Made by a program: the position numbers and the translations under genes
Source: a bacterium D16-50
GTDB lineage: Bacteria; Bacillota; Clostridia; Lachnospirales; Lachnospiraceae
Direction: 5' to 3'
Length of the DNA: 64,000 nt
NCBI GenBank assembly: GCA_003612485.1
Contig: RAZA01000012.1
Coordinates: 1 to 64,000 of the forward strand
Part shown: piece after piece, positions 41,649 to 50,055 of the stretch
How positions within the stretch are numbered: the first letter of the stretch is position 1
How the letters are laid out: each line of letters starts with the position of its first letter
The notes under the pieces: generated by a model
Told to the model about the DNA's origin: nothing
Database searches by the model: none
The model's input: only the letters and a program-made list of their open reading frames with translations

Positions 41649-43676
41649 ATGGCAATGAGATTGAGCGGCTTGATGTCCGGTATGGATACGGAAAGCATCA
41701 TAGCCCAGATGGTGGAAGCCAAGAAGACAAAGGTGACAAAGGCGGTAAAGGCCCAGAAGTCGCTGAAATACAAACAGGATGCGTGGAAGACCTTAAATAC
41801 GCAGATCATGGGACTCTACAACAAGTCTCTGAGCACCATGCGTTTTCAGAGCGCCTATATGAAAAAGACAACGAAGGTGTCAAATAGCAGCGTGGTATCC
41901 GTCATTACGGGTGAGAACGCCATGAACGGCGTACAGAGCCTGAAGGTGGAAAAGCTGGCGAAGTCTGCGTTTTTGACCGGCAGCAAGGTGGGAAAGGTAG
42001 TAGACGAGTTCGGTGACGAGAAGAATGCCACCGGCAGCAATACGCTGGGAGATCTGGGATTGGCGGAAGGCGGCGTGGGATATATCAACGTGTCGCTGGA
42101 AAACGGCAAGACCAGCAGGATCGCTGTCAACAGCAACACCACCATAAACGACTTTGTAGGAAAGCTGCGGGACGCCGGCATCAATGCCAACTTCGACGAA
42201 AACAACAGCAGATTCTATATCACGGGCAAGACATCCGGCAGCGAGGGGAATTTCGACATCAGTTCCAATGACATTGTGGGTCTGGACGCATTGCAGGCTC
42301 TGGGGTTGGATTACGGTATATCCAATGTTGACAACAGCAAAAGAGAAGATGTGATCGGCCTCAGAGAGACCGCGCTTCTGGAGAGCCTGAAGAAGGAGCG
42401 ATCCGGTTTGCTGAACGAACGTGACGCCATGATGGAGAAGCTGAAAAAGTACGCGTCACAGCTGGAGGCCGCAGAGGATGAGGACGGCAATAAGTATCTG
42501 GCGGATCTGAAGGACAAAGACGGCAATCCGGTGAAGGTAGAGGATCTGACCGTGGATGATCTGACTGAGGAGAACCTGAAGCTTCTTGACAAGGCGATGA
42601 TTGAAATCTGTAATGCAGAGGGTACTTCGGAAGAAATGGAGAATGATCTCCGCGGATGGATGTTTGAATGGGATGACAATAAAAAGGCTCTGGACGAGGT
42701 GAACGGCCAGCTGGTCATAGACGCAAACGGTGATGTGCAGGATCTCAGCGCAGATGCCAAGAAGAAGATTGCGGACAAGGTGGACGCAGTCCTGACCAGA
42801 CCTACGGGAGATGAGCTGGAAGCGCTCAAGAAGCGCAAGACCGAGGGGACGGACGCCGTGATCTACTTAAACGGCGAGAGGTATGAATCCTCCAAGAACT
42901 CTTTTGAGATCAACGGCTTGACCTTGACGGTGAACTCTACCACGGCGGAGAACGAGGAAGTAACCATCACCACGCAGGACGACACAGACGGCGTATATGA
43001 CCTTATCAAGGGATTTTTGAAAGATTATAATGCGCTGATCAATCAGATGGATAAGCTGTACAATGCAGACTCCGCCAAGGGCTATGAGCCTCTTACCGAC
43101 GAGGAGAAGGAGGCCATGTCGGAATCCCAGATCGAGGAATGGGAGGGAAAGATCAAGGATTCGATCCTGCGCAAGGACGGTTCTTTGAACACCATTGCCA
43201 GCGCCATGAAGAGAATTATGATGGAGGGCGTGGTGGTAAACGGGGAAAAGATGTACCTATCCAATTTCGGCATCGGTACCTTAAACTATTTCACTGCCGC
43301 GGAGAACGAGAAGAATGCCTATCATATCGACGGAGATCCTGACGATGAGCACACCTCCGGAAATGCGGATAAGCTGAAGTCCATGATCGCCAACGACCCT
43401 GATACGGTGGTGGCATTCTTTACCAAGCTGACCGAGAATCTGCGTTCCGAAATGTTCGATATCATGAAGGGTACTGATTACAGCTCTGCTTTTACTGCAT
43501 ACGATGACAAGAAGATGCAGAAGGAGTATGACGAGTACACCACAAAGATAAAAGAATTGGAAGATAAGCTTGCAGATTACGAGGATAAGTGGTATGCTAA
43601 ATTTGCGGCGATGGAGACGGCATTGGCCAAGATGCAGAACAATGCCAGCGCCGTGACATCCTTGCTGGGCGGTTGA
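41649..43676 (+). CDS. fliD: Flagellar filament cap protein FliD (HAP2)
   Basis: A 675-aa FliD. N-terminal domain: MRLSGLMSGMDTESIIAQMV then KYKQDAWKTLNTQIMGLYN. C-terminal FliD_C: VYDLIKGFLKDYNALINQMD, with DYSSAFTAYDDKKMQKEYDE and the terminal coiled coil KELEDKLADYEDKWYAKFAA. The length is above average because of a long charged central insert (~250-400). It caps the filament and helps polymerise flagellin. The start is ATG 41649 behind GAAGGAGG. It is followed by its export chaperone genes. Confidence 0.92.
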   Translation: MAMRLSGLMSGMDTESIIAQMVEAKKTKVTKAVKAQKSLKYKQDAWKTLNTQIMGLYNKSLSTMRFQSAYMKKTTKVSNSSVVSVITGENAMNGVQSLKVEKLAKSAFLTGSKVGKVVDEFGDEKNATGSNTLGDLGLAEGGVGYINVSLENGKTSRIAVNSNTTINDFVGKLRDAGINANFDENNSRFYITGKTSGSEGNFDISSNDIVGLDALQALGLDYGISNVDNSKREDVIGLRETALLESLKKERSGLLNERDAMMEKLKKYASQLEAAEDEDGNKYLADLKDKDGNPVKVEDLTVDDLTEENLKLLDKAMIEICNAEGTSEEMENDLRGWMFEWDDNKKALDEVNGQLVIDANGDVQDLSADAKKKIADKVDAVLTRPTGDELEALKKRKTEGTDAVIYLNGERYESSKNSFEINGLTLTVNSTTAENEEVTITTQDDTDGVYDLIKGFLKDYNALINQMDKLYNADSAKGYEPLTDEEKEAMSESQIEEWEGKIKDSILRKDGSLNTIASAMKRIMMEGVVVNGEKMYLSNFGIGTLNYFTAAENEKNAYHIDGDPDDEHTSGNADKLKSMIANDPDTVVAFFTKLTENLRSEMFDIMKGTDYSSAFTAYDDKKMQKEYDEYTTKIKELEDKLADYEDKWYAKFAAMETALAKMQNNASAVTSLLGG

Positions 43677-43804
43677 TGACAAGGAGGGATTGGACGGCAA
43701 ATCATTTGTCGGAAATGCAGGAAAGCATACGTGCGGAGAGCGCACGGCCCCCATGGAGTTCATCAGCGCCGAGCATGACAAGTTGAAGAAAGGCGAGGTG
43801 CGAC

Positions 43805-44179
43805 ATGGCATTACCCAATGCGTATGGACAGTACAACAACAGCAAGATTCTGACGGCCTCTCCGGCTGAATTGACGCTGATGCTCTATGAGGGGGCTATC
43901 AAGTTCTGCAACATTGCCATTGTGGCGGTGGAGAACAAGGAGATCGAGAGGGCACATATCCATATCCAAAAGGTGGAGCGTATCATCGACTATTTCCGTC
44001 AGACTCTGGACATGAGCTATCCGGTGGCGGAGCATTTTGAGAGGGTCTATTCCTATCTGAGCCAGAGGCTGGTGGAGGCCAATGTGAAGAAGGACAAGGA
44101 GATTCTGGAAGAGGTGAATATGCACCTGCGCTCTATGCGGGATACCTGGAAGGAAGTCATGAAGAAGGGTAAGGACTAG
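43805..44179 (+). CDS. fliS: Flagellin export chaperone FliS
   Basis: A 124-aa helical FliS. It binds the C-terminus of newly made flagellin and keeps it unfolded for export. The N-terminal NAYGQYNNSKILTASPAELT with LMLYEGAIKFCNIA is the family signature, and the end VNMHLRSMRDTWKEVMKK is also typical. It starts with GAAAGGCGAGG upstream and lies between fliD and a FliT/FlgN-like chaperone gene. Confidence 0.93.
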   Translation: MALPNAYGQYNNSKILTASPAELTLMLYEGAIKFCNIAIVAVENKEIERAHIHIQKVERIIDYFRQTLDMSYPVAEHFERVYSYLSQRLVEANVKKDKEILEEVNMHLRSMRDTWKEVMKKGKD

Positions 44180-44184
44180 GGTGT

Positions 44185-44661
44185 ATGACAGGCAATTATC
44201 TGACTCTTTTGGAGGAAAGCCTCAGAAGGAAGCTGCAGGTGATGGAGGAGATCCAGAAGTATAATATGCGCCAGCAGGAGATTTTTCAGTCCGGTGAGGT
44301 AGATATAGACAAGTTCGATGAGTATGTTTCCGAAAAGGGCGTTTTGATTGATAAGCTGACAGCTCTTGACAGCGGTTTCGAGAAGCTCTATGCCAAGGTG
44401 TCGGAGGAATTGCAGGGCAGCCGGGAGCAGTATGCGGATCAGATTCGGACGCTGCAGGGGCTGGTGACGCAGGTCACTGACAGAAGCGTGGACATTCAGG
44501 CGCAGGAGGCACGAAACAAGAAGCTGGTGGAGGACTTCTTCCGCAGGGAGAGGGATGGCATCAAGATAGGCCGGAAATCCACCAAGGCGGCAATCGGATA
44601 TTATAAGACTATGAGCAAGACTGCCGTGGTGGCGCCGCAGTTCATGGACAGCAAGAAATAA
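44185..44661 (+). CDS. FliT/FlgN-like flagellar chaperone
   Basis: A 158-aa all-helical protein starting 5 nt after the fliS stop. Heptad-like leucine patterns (LEESLRRKLQVMEEIQKY; EKGVLIDKLTALDSGFEKLY) and the position after fliD-fliS match the FliT slot (FliD chaperone) in Firmicutes. A weak resemblance to FlgN is also visible. The sequence alone does not decide between them. The transcript ends at the terminator at 44682-44725. Confidence 0.65.
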   Translation: MTGNYLTLLEESLRRKLQVMEEIQKYNMRQQEIFQSGEVDIDKFDEYVSEKGVLIDKLTALDSGFEKLYAKVSEELQGSREQYADQIRTLQGLVTQVTDRSVDIQAQEARNKKLVEDFFRRERDGIKIGRKSTKAAIGYYKTMSKTAVVAPQFMDSKK

Positions 44662-44681
44662 TAGAGTTCATGGGTATAGAG

Positions 44682-44725
44682 CCGCCGCACCGACGATGGG
44701 AAAATCGAAGGTGCGGCGGTTTTTT
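44682..44725 (+). terminator. Rho-independent terminator after fliS operon
   Basis: CCGCCGCACC (44682-44691) pairs with GGTGCGGCGG (44710-44719) as a perfect 10-bp GC-rich stem, followed by TTTTTT. It separates the fliD/fliS operon from the flagellin gene. Confidence 0.93.
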
Positions 44726-44780
44726 GAAGAGGGGAAGGGCTGTCTTAGGGTAAAATACTATAAATATTTGCGTCAATCTC

Positions 44781-44808
44781 TAATTTTATGGAGATGTCCG
44801 TCCGATAT
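44781..44808 (+). promoter_or_regulatory. Sigma-28-like promoter of first flagellin gene
   Basis: TAAT (44781-44784), then TCCGATAT (44801-44808) after a 16-nt spacer. The -10 box equals that of the second flagellin promoter; the -35 and spacing are slightly off consensus. It lies ~150 bp upstream of the first flagellin start. Confidence 0.6.
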
Positions 44809-44916
44809 ATTATCTAAGGAAGTTGACGGGATATGGAGACGGCTGAATCGTCAATGCCGTTGTGCCCCAGAGAAGGGCCGACGGAAAGCCCGGTGATTTC
44901 ATAAAGGCAAGATGCA

Positions 44917-44947
44917 TGCCGCCGGCAGGACGGCAGTTATTCAAGGA
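44917..44947 (+). promoter_or_regulatory. Candidate CsrA-binding region, first flagellin leader
   Basis: A small hairpin TGCCG...CGGCA (44917-44935) displays AGGA in its 9-nt loop. The ribosome site at 44943-44950 reads AAGGAGGA, an ANGGA match. Two spaced GGA motifs with the downstream one on the Shine-Dalgarno sequence is the arrangement CsrA uses on Bacillus hag mRNA. Confidence 0.5.
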
Positions 44948-44958
44948 GGAATAAAGAT

Positions 44959-46347
44959 ATGGGAATGATAGTAAAGCATAATCTTACGGCCATGAATTCT
45001 AATAGAATGCTGGGACTGACCACCAGCTCTCAGGCCAAGGCTACAGAGAAGTTGTCTTCCGGCTACAAGATTAACCGGGCTGCTGATGATGCGGCAGGGC
45101 TGGCCATTTCCGAGAAGATGAGGAAGCAGATCAGGGGTCTTACGCAGGCCTCCCTCAATGCGCAGGACGGTATCAGCGCAGTGCAGACGGCGGACGGCGC
45201 TTTGAACGAGGTTCATGACATGATCCATAGGCTGGCGGAGCTGACCGTGAAGGCGGCCAACGGAACCTTGTCTGAGACAGACAGAAATGCGGTTCAGAGC
45301 GAGGTCAACCAGCTGGTATCCGAGGTGGACAGAGTATCCACCACCACGAAGTTCAATGAGACCTATCTGATGAGGGGCGACAACAACGGAGACGTCGCCA
45401 AGCTGACATATACCGATGCGGAGAATGCCTTGCGGACTGATTTCCAGAATATTGTCACTCCCACGCCGGCAGCGGGTGCTTCCATGGTAAACGAGGGAAC
45501 GGGAATATTCAAGTTGAAGGTAGAGCCGGCGATAGATCCGGATCAGCAGACTCCCATTGACCATTTAGCGGCCACTGCCGGCATAGATTCTTCCATCTGT
45601 GACGACGCCGCCAAAGCTGACAATACCACATACTCCTCCAAGACTGTGGGGCCGGTAGGCACCGCTCCGGGAGTGGTCTACATTTTAGTGGAGAAAACTG
45701 CAGAGGCAAATCCGGGGGATGGCAAGCTGAGTGTCAGCGAAGTGGTGAAGAATATCAATGACAAGAACAATACGATCAATCCTGACGCCGCTACGCATTA
45801 CAAGGCATTCGGCAGCATGGATGAAATGATGGCGGCCATCAAGATGGATCATGGCACGGATATTAAGACTGTGACATCCGGCATCAATGAGAATGGCAAG
45901 GCGGAGCTTAGAGTTGAGACCTTTGCCGATGTGAATCAGGCCATTGACGTAAGTCTCCATGTGGGCACCGATTCATCTCAGGACAACAAGATTCATATGA
46001 ACATTGCCCAGCTCAGCGCCAAGGGCTTGGGGCTGAACGGTTTGGATGTAAGCGGTGATACAGGGGATGCGGCTACGGCTGCCATTGATATTGTTTCCGA
46101 CGCGCTGCAGAAGGTGTCCAACCAGCGCGCGGCTCTGGGTGCCATCCAGAATAGGCTGGAGCATACCATAGCCAATTTGGACAATATCGTGGAGAATACC
46201 ACTAGCGCAGAGGCTTCCATCCGCGATACGGATATGGCTACCCAGATGGTGGAGTATTCCAACAACCAGATTCTGGCGCAGGCCGGTCAGGCTATGCTGG
46301 CCCAGTCCAATCAGGCTACGTCGGGCGTGCTGTCTCTGCTGCAGTAA
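44959..46347 (+). CDS. Flagellin, first copy
   Basis: A 462-aa flagellin. The N-terminal D0/D1 region (VKHNLTAMNSNRMLGLTTSS, YKINRAADDAAGLAISEKM) and C-terminal D1/D0 (IQNRLEHTIANLDNIVENTT, VEYSNNQILAQAGQAMLAQS) are fully conserved. The central ~150-300 variable domain differs from the second flagellin. Ser/Thr residues in the exposed region are potential O-glycosylation sites for nonulosonic acid. It starts at 44959 with a perfect AAGGAGGAA. Its own promoter and the terminator before it show separate expression. Confidence 0.95.
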   Translation: MGMIVKHNLTAMNSNRMLGLTTSSQAKATEKLSSGYKINRAADDAAGLAISEKMRKQIRGLTQASLNAQDGISAVQTADGALNEVHDMIHRLAELTVKAANGTLSETDRNAVQSEVNQLVSEVDRVSTTTKFNETYLMRGDNNGDVAKLTYTDAENALRTDFQNIVTPTPAAGASMVNEGTGIFKLKVEPAIDPDQQTPIDHLAATAGIDSSICDDAAKADNTTYSSKTVGPVGTAPGVVYILVEKTAEANPGDGKLSVSEVVKNINDKNNTINPDAATHYKAFGSMDEMMAAIKMDHGTDIKTVTSGINENGKAELRVETFADVNQAIDVSLHVGTDSSQDNKIHMNIAQLSAKGLGLNGLDVSGDTGDAATAAIDIVSDALQKVSNQRAALGAIQNRLEHTIANLDNIVENTTSAEASIRDTDMATQMVEYSNNQILAQAGQAMLAQSNQATSGVLSLLQ

Positions 46348-46441
46348 TCGGCAGATTTGGTTCTTTCGGCTTTGGGGTCGCTGCAAGGGGTTTTGGAAGA
46401 TTGGATTACAATATTTATAAAGCGTATGTAGAGTTAGAAAA

Positions 46442-46471
46442 GGGGGCTGCGTTTTGCGGCCCTCGTTTATT
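46442..46471 (+). terminator. Probable terminator after first flagellin
   Basis: GGGCTGC (46444-46450) pairs with GCGGCCC (46456-46462), with one wobble, extendable by two pairs, followed by a modest T-rich tail (CGTTTATTG). It is a weaker match than the terminators at 44682 and 48157. Confidence 0.55.
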
Positions 46472-46517
46472 GTATATCGTTAGAGGACAAAGTGAAGGAA
46501 AAATTTCAAAAAAGCCC

Positions 46518-46544
46518 TAAAGTAATTTAGAATCCTTCCGATAT
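46518..46544 (+). promoter_or_regulatory. Sigma-28 promoter of second flagellin gene
   Basis: TAAA (46518-46521), exactly 15 nt, TCCGATAT (46537-46544): eleven of twelve consensus positions. A ~190-nt leader follows before the flagellin start at 46735. Confidence 0.88.
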
Positions 46545-46693
46545 ACTTATCAAGTAAAGCAAAAACAGTATTATCTGTTGAAAGCTTACCCCTTGGGAAT
46601 CCGAAGCAATGCGCACGATTGACGGAGGGTATCCCAGATGATTGGATGCGGTCGGCCGGAACGTGCGAATCCGACGGATAGCACCCACCAATA

Positions 46694-46724
46694 GCCTCAA
46701 GGAAGAGGCAATCTATTTCAAGGA
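46694..46724 (+). promoter_or_regulatory. Two candidate CsrA sites in second flagellin leader
   Basis: The upstream site is a hairpin GCCTC (46694-46698) - AAGGAA loop - GAGGC (46705-46709), with ANGGA exactly in the loop. The downstream site AAGGA (46720-46724) is part of the Shine-Dalgarno sequence AAGGAGGAA. The two sites are ~18 nt apart, closely like the BS1/BS2 pair of Bacillus hag. Confidence 0.65.
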
Positions 46725-46734
46725 GGAATATGTA

Positions 46735-48102
46735 ATGGTAGTACAACACAATTTAACAGCTATGAACTCTAACAGAATGTTAGGCATTACCACCGGTGCT
46801 CAGGCGAAGGCTACCGAGAAGCTGTCATCCGGTTACAAGATCAACCGCGCAGCTGATGATGCGGCAGGTCTGGCTATTTCCGAGAAGATGAGAAAGCAGA
46901 TCAGAGGTCTGACTCAGGCTTCTTCCAACGCTCAGGACGGTATCAGCGCAGTGCAGACCGCTGAAGGTGCTCTGACGGAAGTTCACGATATGCTGCAGAG
47001 AATGAACGAGCTGGCAGTTAAGGCTGCTAACGGCCCTATGTCCGAGAGCGACAGAGAGGCAGTTCAGAGCGAGGTTAACCAGCTGGTTACCGAGATCGAC
47101 CGTGTATCCAATACCACCAAGTTCAACGAGACCTACTTGCTGAAGGGCAACAACAAGGGCGAGGCTGGAAAGCTGACCTTTAAGGATGCTCAGGGGGCTC
47201 TTGGTACTAACAACACTGGTTTGTTCACTACTACAACCAAGGGTGTAAATGATTCCACTGGTATTCTGAAGGCTGGAACTACCACCATCAAGGCAAGTGC
47301 TACTGATCTGACGAATCTGAAGACGGCTAACATCGGCTATGATGGAGAAATCCAGAAGCAGATCACCAACAGCACCAAGATCACTGGATATAAGATCAAG
47401 GTTGGCAACACCACATACTATGCGATTGATTCTACTTCCACCAATGCAAAGGCTAACGAGCAGGCATCCGTAAGTCAGGTAGTAGACTTCTTGAACGAGA
47501 ACGGCAAGGCCAATGGCGACAACATGAAGGCATTTGCCAGCATGGATGAGATGATGGCTGCTATAAAGAACGACAATAGCGAGAACATCAAGTCCATCAG
47601 CTCCTATGTGACGGATAAGAAGGATGATGGCACTGCTATTACGGGCGACAAGCAGACTTGGCTGAAGGTTGAGACCTTTGCTGACCTGAACAGCGCAGTG
47701 GATCTGAGCCTGCATGTAGGCGCTGACTCCTCCGCAGACAACAAGATCAACATGAACATCTCCATGATGAGCGCTAAGGGTCTTGGTATCAACGGACTGA
47801 TGGTTAACGGCGACAACGGCGACAAGGCTTCTGCTGCCATCGACACCATCTCTGCTGCTCTGCAGAAGGTTTCCAACCAGAGAGCTTCTCTGGGTGCCGT
47901 TCAGAACAGACTTGAGCACACCATTGCCAACTTGGATAACGTTGTTGAGAATACCCAGAGCGCTGAGTCCGCTGTTCGTGATACGGATATGGCCACCCAG
48001 ATGGTTACCTACTCTAACAACCAGATCCTTGCTCAGGCAGGTCAGGCTATGTTGGCACAGTCCAATCAGGCTAATCAGGGTGTTCTGTCCTTGCTCGGCT
48101 AA
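46735..48102 (+). CDS. Flagellin, second copy (probably the major one)
   Basis: A 455-aa flagellin starting at ATG 46735 behind AAGGAGGAA. The conserved ends are VVQHNLTAMNSNRMLGITTG and QILAQAGQAMLAQSNQANQG. It shares the D0/D1 domains with the first flagellin, but the central region is Thr/Asn/Lys-rich and different. Codon choice is more biased than in the neighbours (many AAC, AAG, GGC and CTG), consistent with very high expression. It has its own sigma-28 promoter, a long leader with CsrA-like sites, and a terminator at 48157. Confidence 0.95.
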   Translation: MVVQHNLTAMNSNRMLGITTGAQAKATEKLSSGYKINRAADDAAGLAISEKMRKQIRGLTQASSNAQDGISAVQTAEGALTEVHDMLQRMNELAVKAANGPMSESDREAVQSEVNQLVTEIDRVSNTTKFNETYLLKGNNKGEAGKLTFKDAQGALGTNNTGLFTTTTKGVNDSTGILKAGTTTIKASATDLTNLKTANIGYDGEIQKQITNSTKITGYKIKVGNTTYYAIDSTSTNAKANEQASVSQVVDFLNENGKANGDNMKAFASMDEMMAAIKNDNSENIKSISSYVTDKKDDGTAITGDKQTWLKVETFADLNSAVDLSLHVGADSSADNKINMNISMMSAKGLGINGLMVNGDNGDKASAAIDTISAALQKVSNQRASLGAVQNRLEHTIANLDNVVENTQSAESAVRDTDMATQMVTYSNNQILAQAGQAMLAQSNQANQGVLSLLG

Positions 48103-48156
48103 TTCTTGTAAGAGTTTAGAGCGAATCGCTTTTTTTGAAATTGAATTGTGTGAATG

Positions 48157-48190
48157 GAGGGGCTGGTGTGAACCGGCCTCTCTTTCTGTT
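48157..48190 (+). terminator. Terminator after second flagellin
   Basis: GAGGGGCTGGT (48157-48167) pairs with ACCGGCCTCTC (48172-48182), with two wobbles and a GTGA tetraloop, followed by TTTCTGTTT. Confidence 0.8.
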
Positions 48191-48317
48191 TATTTTTACA
48201 GCAGAAGAAATAATCGCTGGGAGTTAGGTTGAAGCAGGCCGGAAAATGTGCTAATATTTTTAAAAGCGGAGCTGTATGGGCATATCGGGCGTGTATTTTG
48301 CTTGAGAAGGAGGGGAC

Positions 48318-50029
48318 ATGGCGAGGACAATTGGTATCGGAAGACAGGACTTTGAGAGAATTGTTACAAGAAATATATTTTATGTAGATAAGACCATGTT
48401 CATTAAGGAATGGTGGGAGAATGAGGATGATGTGACCTTGATCACTCGCCCGAGACGCTTTGGCAAGACTTTAAATATGAGTATGCTGCAGCAGTTTTTT
48501 TCGGTTGACTATGCTGATAGGAGAGATTTGTTCGAGGGGCTTTCCGTTTGGAAAGAGAAAAAGTACCGTGACTTGCAGGGCACGTATCCGGTGATCAGCA
48601 TTTCGTTAGCAAATGTGAAAGAGGCAAACTTTGCGGCCGCCAGAAAGAAGATTTGCCAGCTGCTGACGGATATATTTTCGGATTATGCATTTCTGCTTAA
48701 CAGCGAGGTATTAGAGGAGGAAGACAAGACATTTTTCAGACGAATCAATGTGAATATGGATGATATGGAGGCTTCTATATCTCTGCACAATCTTTGCAGG
48801 TATCTGAACCGTTATTACAAAAATAAAGTAATAATTCTGCTGGATGAATATGACACGCCTATGCAGGAGGCCTATGTACATGGTTATTGGCAGGATTTGG
48901 CAGAGTTCGTCAAGGGGTTATTTCATGCGACATTTATAACGAATCCCTATATGGAGCGGGCGATAATGACGGGAATTACCAGAATTAGCAAAGAATCGAT
49001 ATTTTCAGATATGAACAATCTGGAGGTGGTAACTACTACGTCAAATAAATATGCGGAAGCTTTTGGATTCACAGAGTCAGAAGTGCTTGCTGCATTGGAA
49101 GAATACGGCCTGACGGATAGGATGCAGGATGTGAAGAGCTGGTATGATGGATTTGTTTTTGGCAAGAGGGGAGATATCTATAATCCTTGGTCTATTTTGA
49201 ATTTTTTAGATAAAGGCAGGCTCGCTGCATATTGGGCGAATACGAGTTCCAATGGTCTTGTGTCGAAGCTGGTTCAGGAGGGAAGCAGAGAACTTAAGAC
49301 GATAATGGAAGGTTTGCTGGAGGGAAAAGTCTTTCAGGCAAAAGTTGACGAGCAGATTATCTTTGATCAGCTGGAGAAAGATGAAAACGCTGTCTGGGGC
49401 CTCCTCTTGGCGGGGGCTATTTAAAGGTGGAGGAGTGTTTATTCGATGAAGACAGAGGAGAAGATGAATATAGGCTGTCCTTGACTAATAAGGAAGTCAG
49501 GGTCATGTTTAAGAAGATAATAAGGGGCTGGTTTGCAGGAATTTCTGCGGCATACAATGATTTTTTAAAGGCATTGCTGCTTGGGGATGTGGAGGCTATG
49601 AATCTGTATATGAACAGAGTGGCGCTTGCTACTTTCAGCAGTTTTGATGCAGGAAGGAAGCCCTCAGATCAAGCGGAGCCGGAGCGGTTTTATCATGGCT
49701 TTGTATTGGGACTGATGGTGGAATTGGAAGAAAATTACATGATTACATCTAATCGGGAAGCTGGGTTTGGCAGGTACGATATCATGCTGGAGCCTAAAGA
49801 AGGCATGTGGGATGTGAAAACAAACACTGGTTGTCTGGATGCAATCATTATTGAGTTTAAGGTATTTAATCCTCGAAGTGAAAAAAATCTGGAGGATACC
49901 GTACAGACCGCTTTGAGACAGATTGAAGAAATGAGGTATGATGAGGCCTTGAAGGCGAAAGGGCTTCCGGCCGAGCGTATTAGAAGATATGGATTCGCAT
50001 TCCGGGGGAAGGAAGTGCTGATCGGATAG
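48318..50029 (+). pseudogene. AAA-ATPase-like / PD-(D/E)XK nuclease-like gene, frameshifted
   Basis: Two open frames (48318-49424 and 49427-50029) together make one protein of the AAA-ATPase_like plus PDDEXK_9 family (~570 aa). The first part has YVDKTMFIKEWWE, the P-loop-like RPRRFGKTLNMSML and VIILLDEYDTPMQEA (Walker B). The second part ends with the nuclease-like RYDIMLEPKE and AIIIEFKVF (D-x..E-x-K). At 49412-49416 a run of five G's puts ATTTAA in frame. One more G would read GGYLKVEECLFDE and restore the whole protein. So the gene is broken, phase-variable, or affected by a sequencing error. The region is more AT-rich than the flagellar genes. Confidence 0.82.
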
Positions 50030-50055
50030 GAATGGCCCAAGGAGGGGTAAACGTC

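Noticed and set aside
44185..44661. Calling this gene flgN outright
   Set aside because: Position after fliD-fliS suits FliT better and the sequence is only generically helical, so the name was left open.
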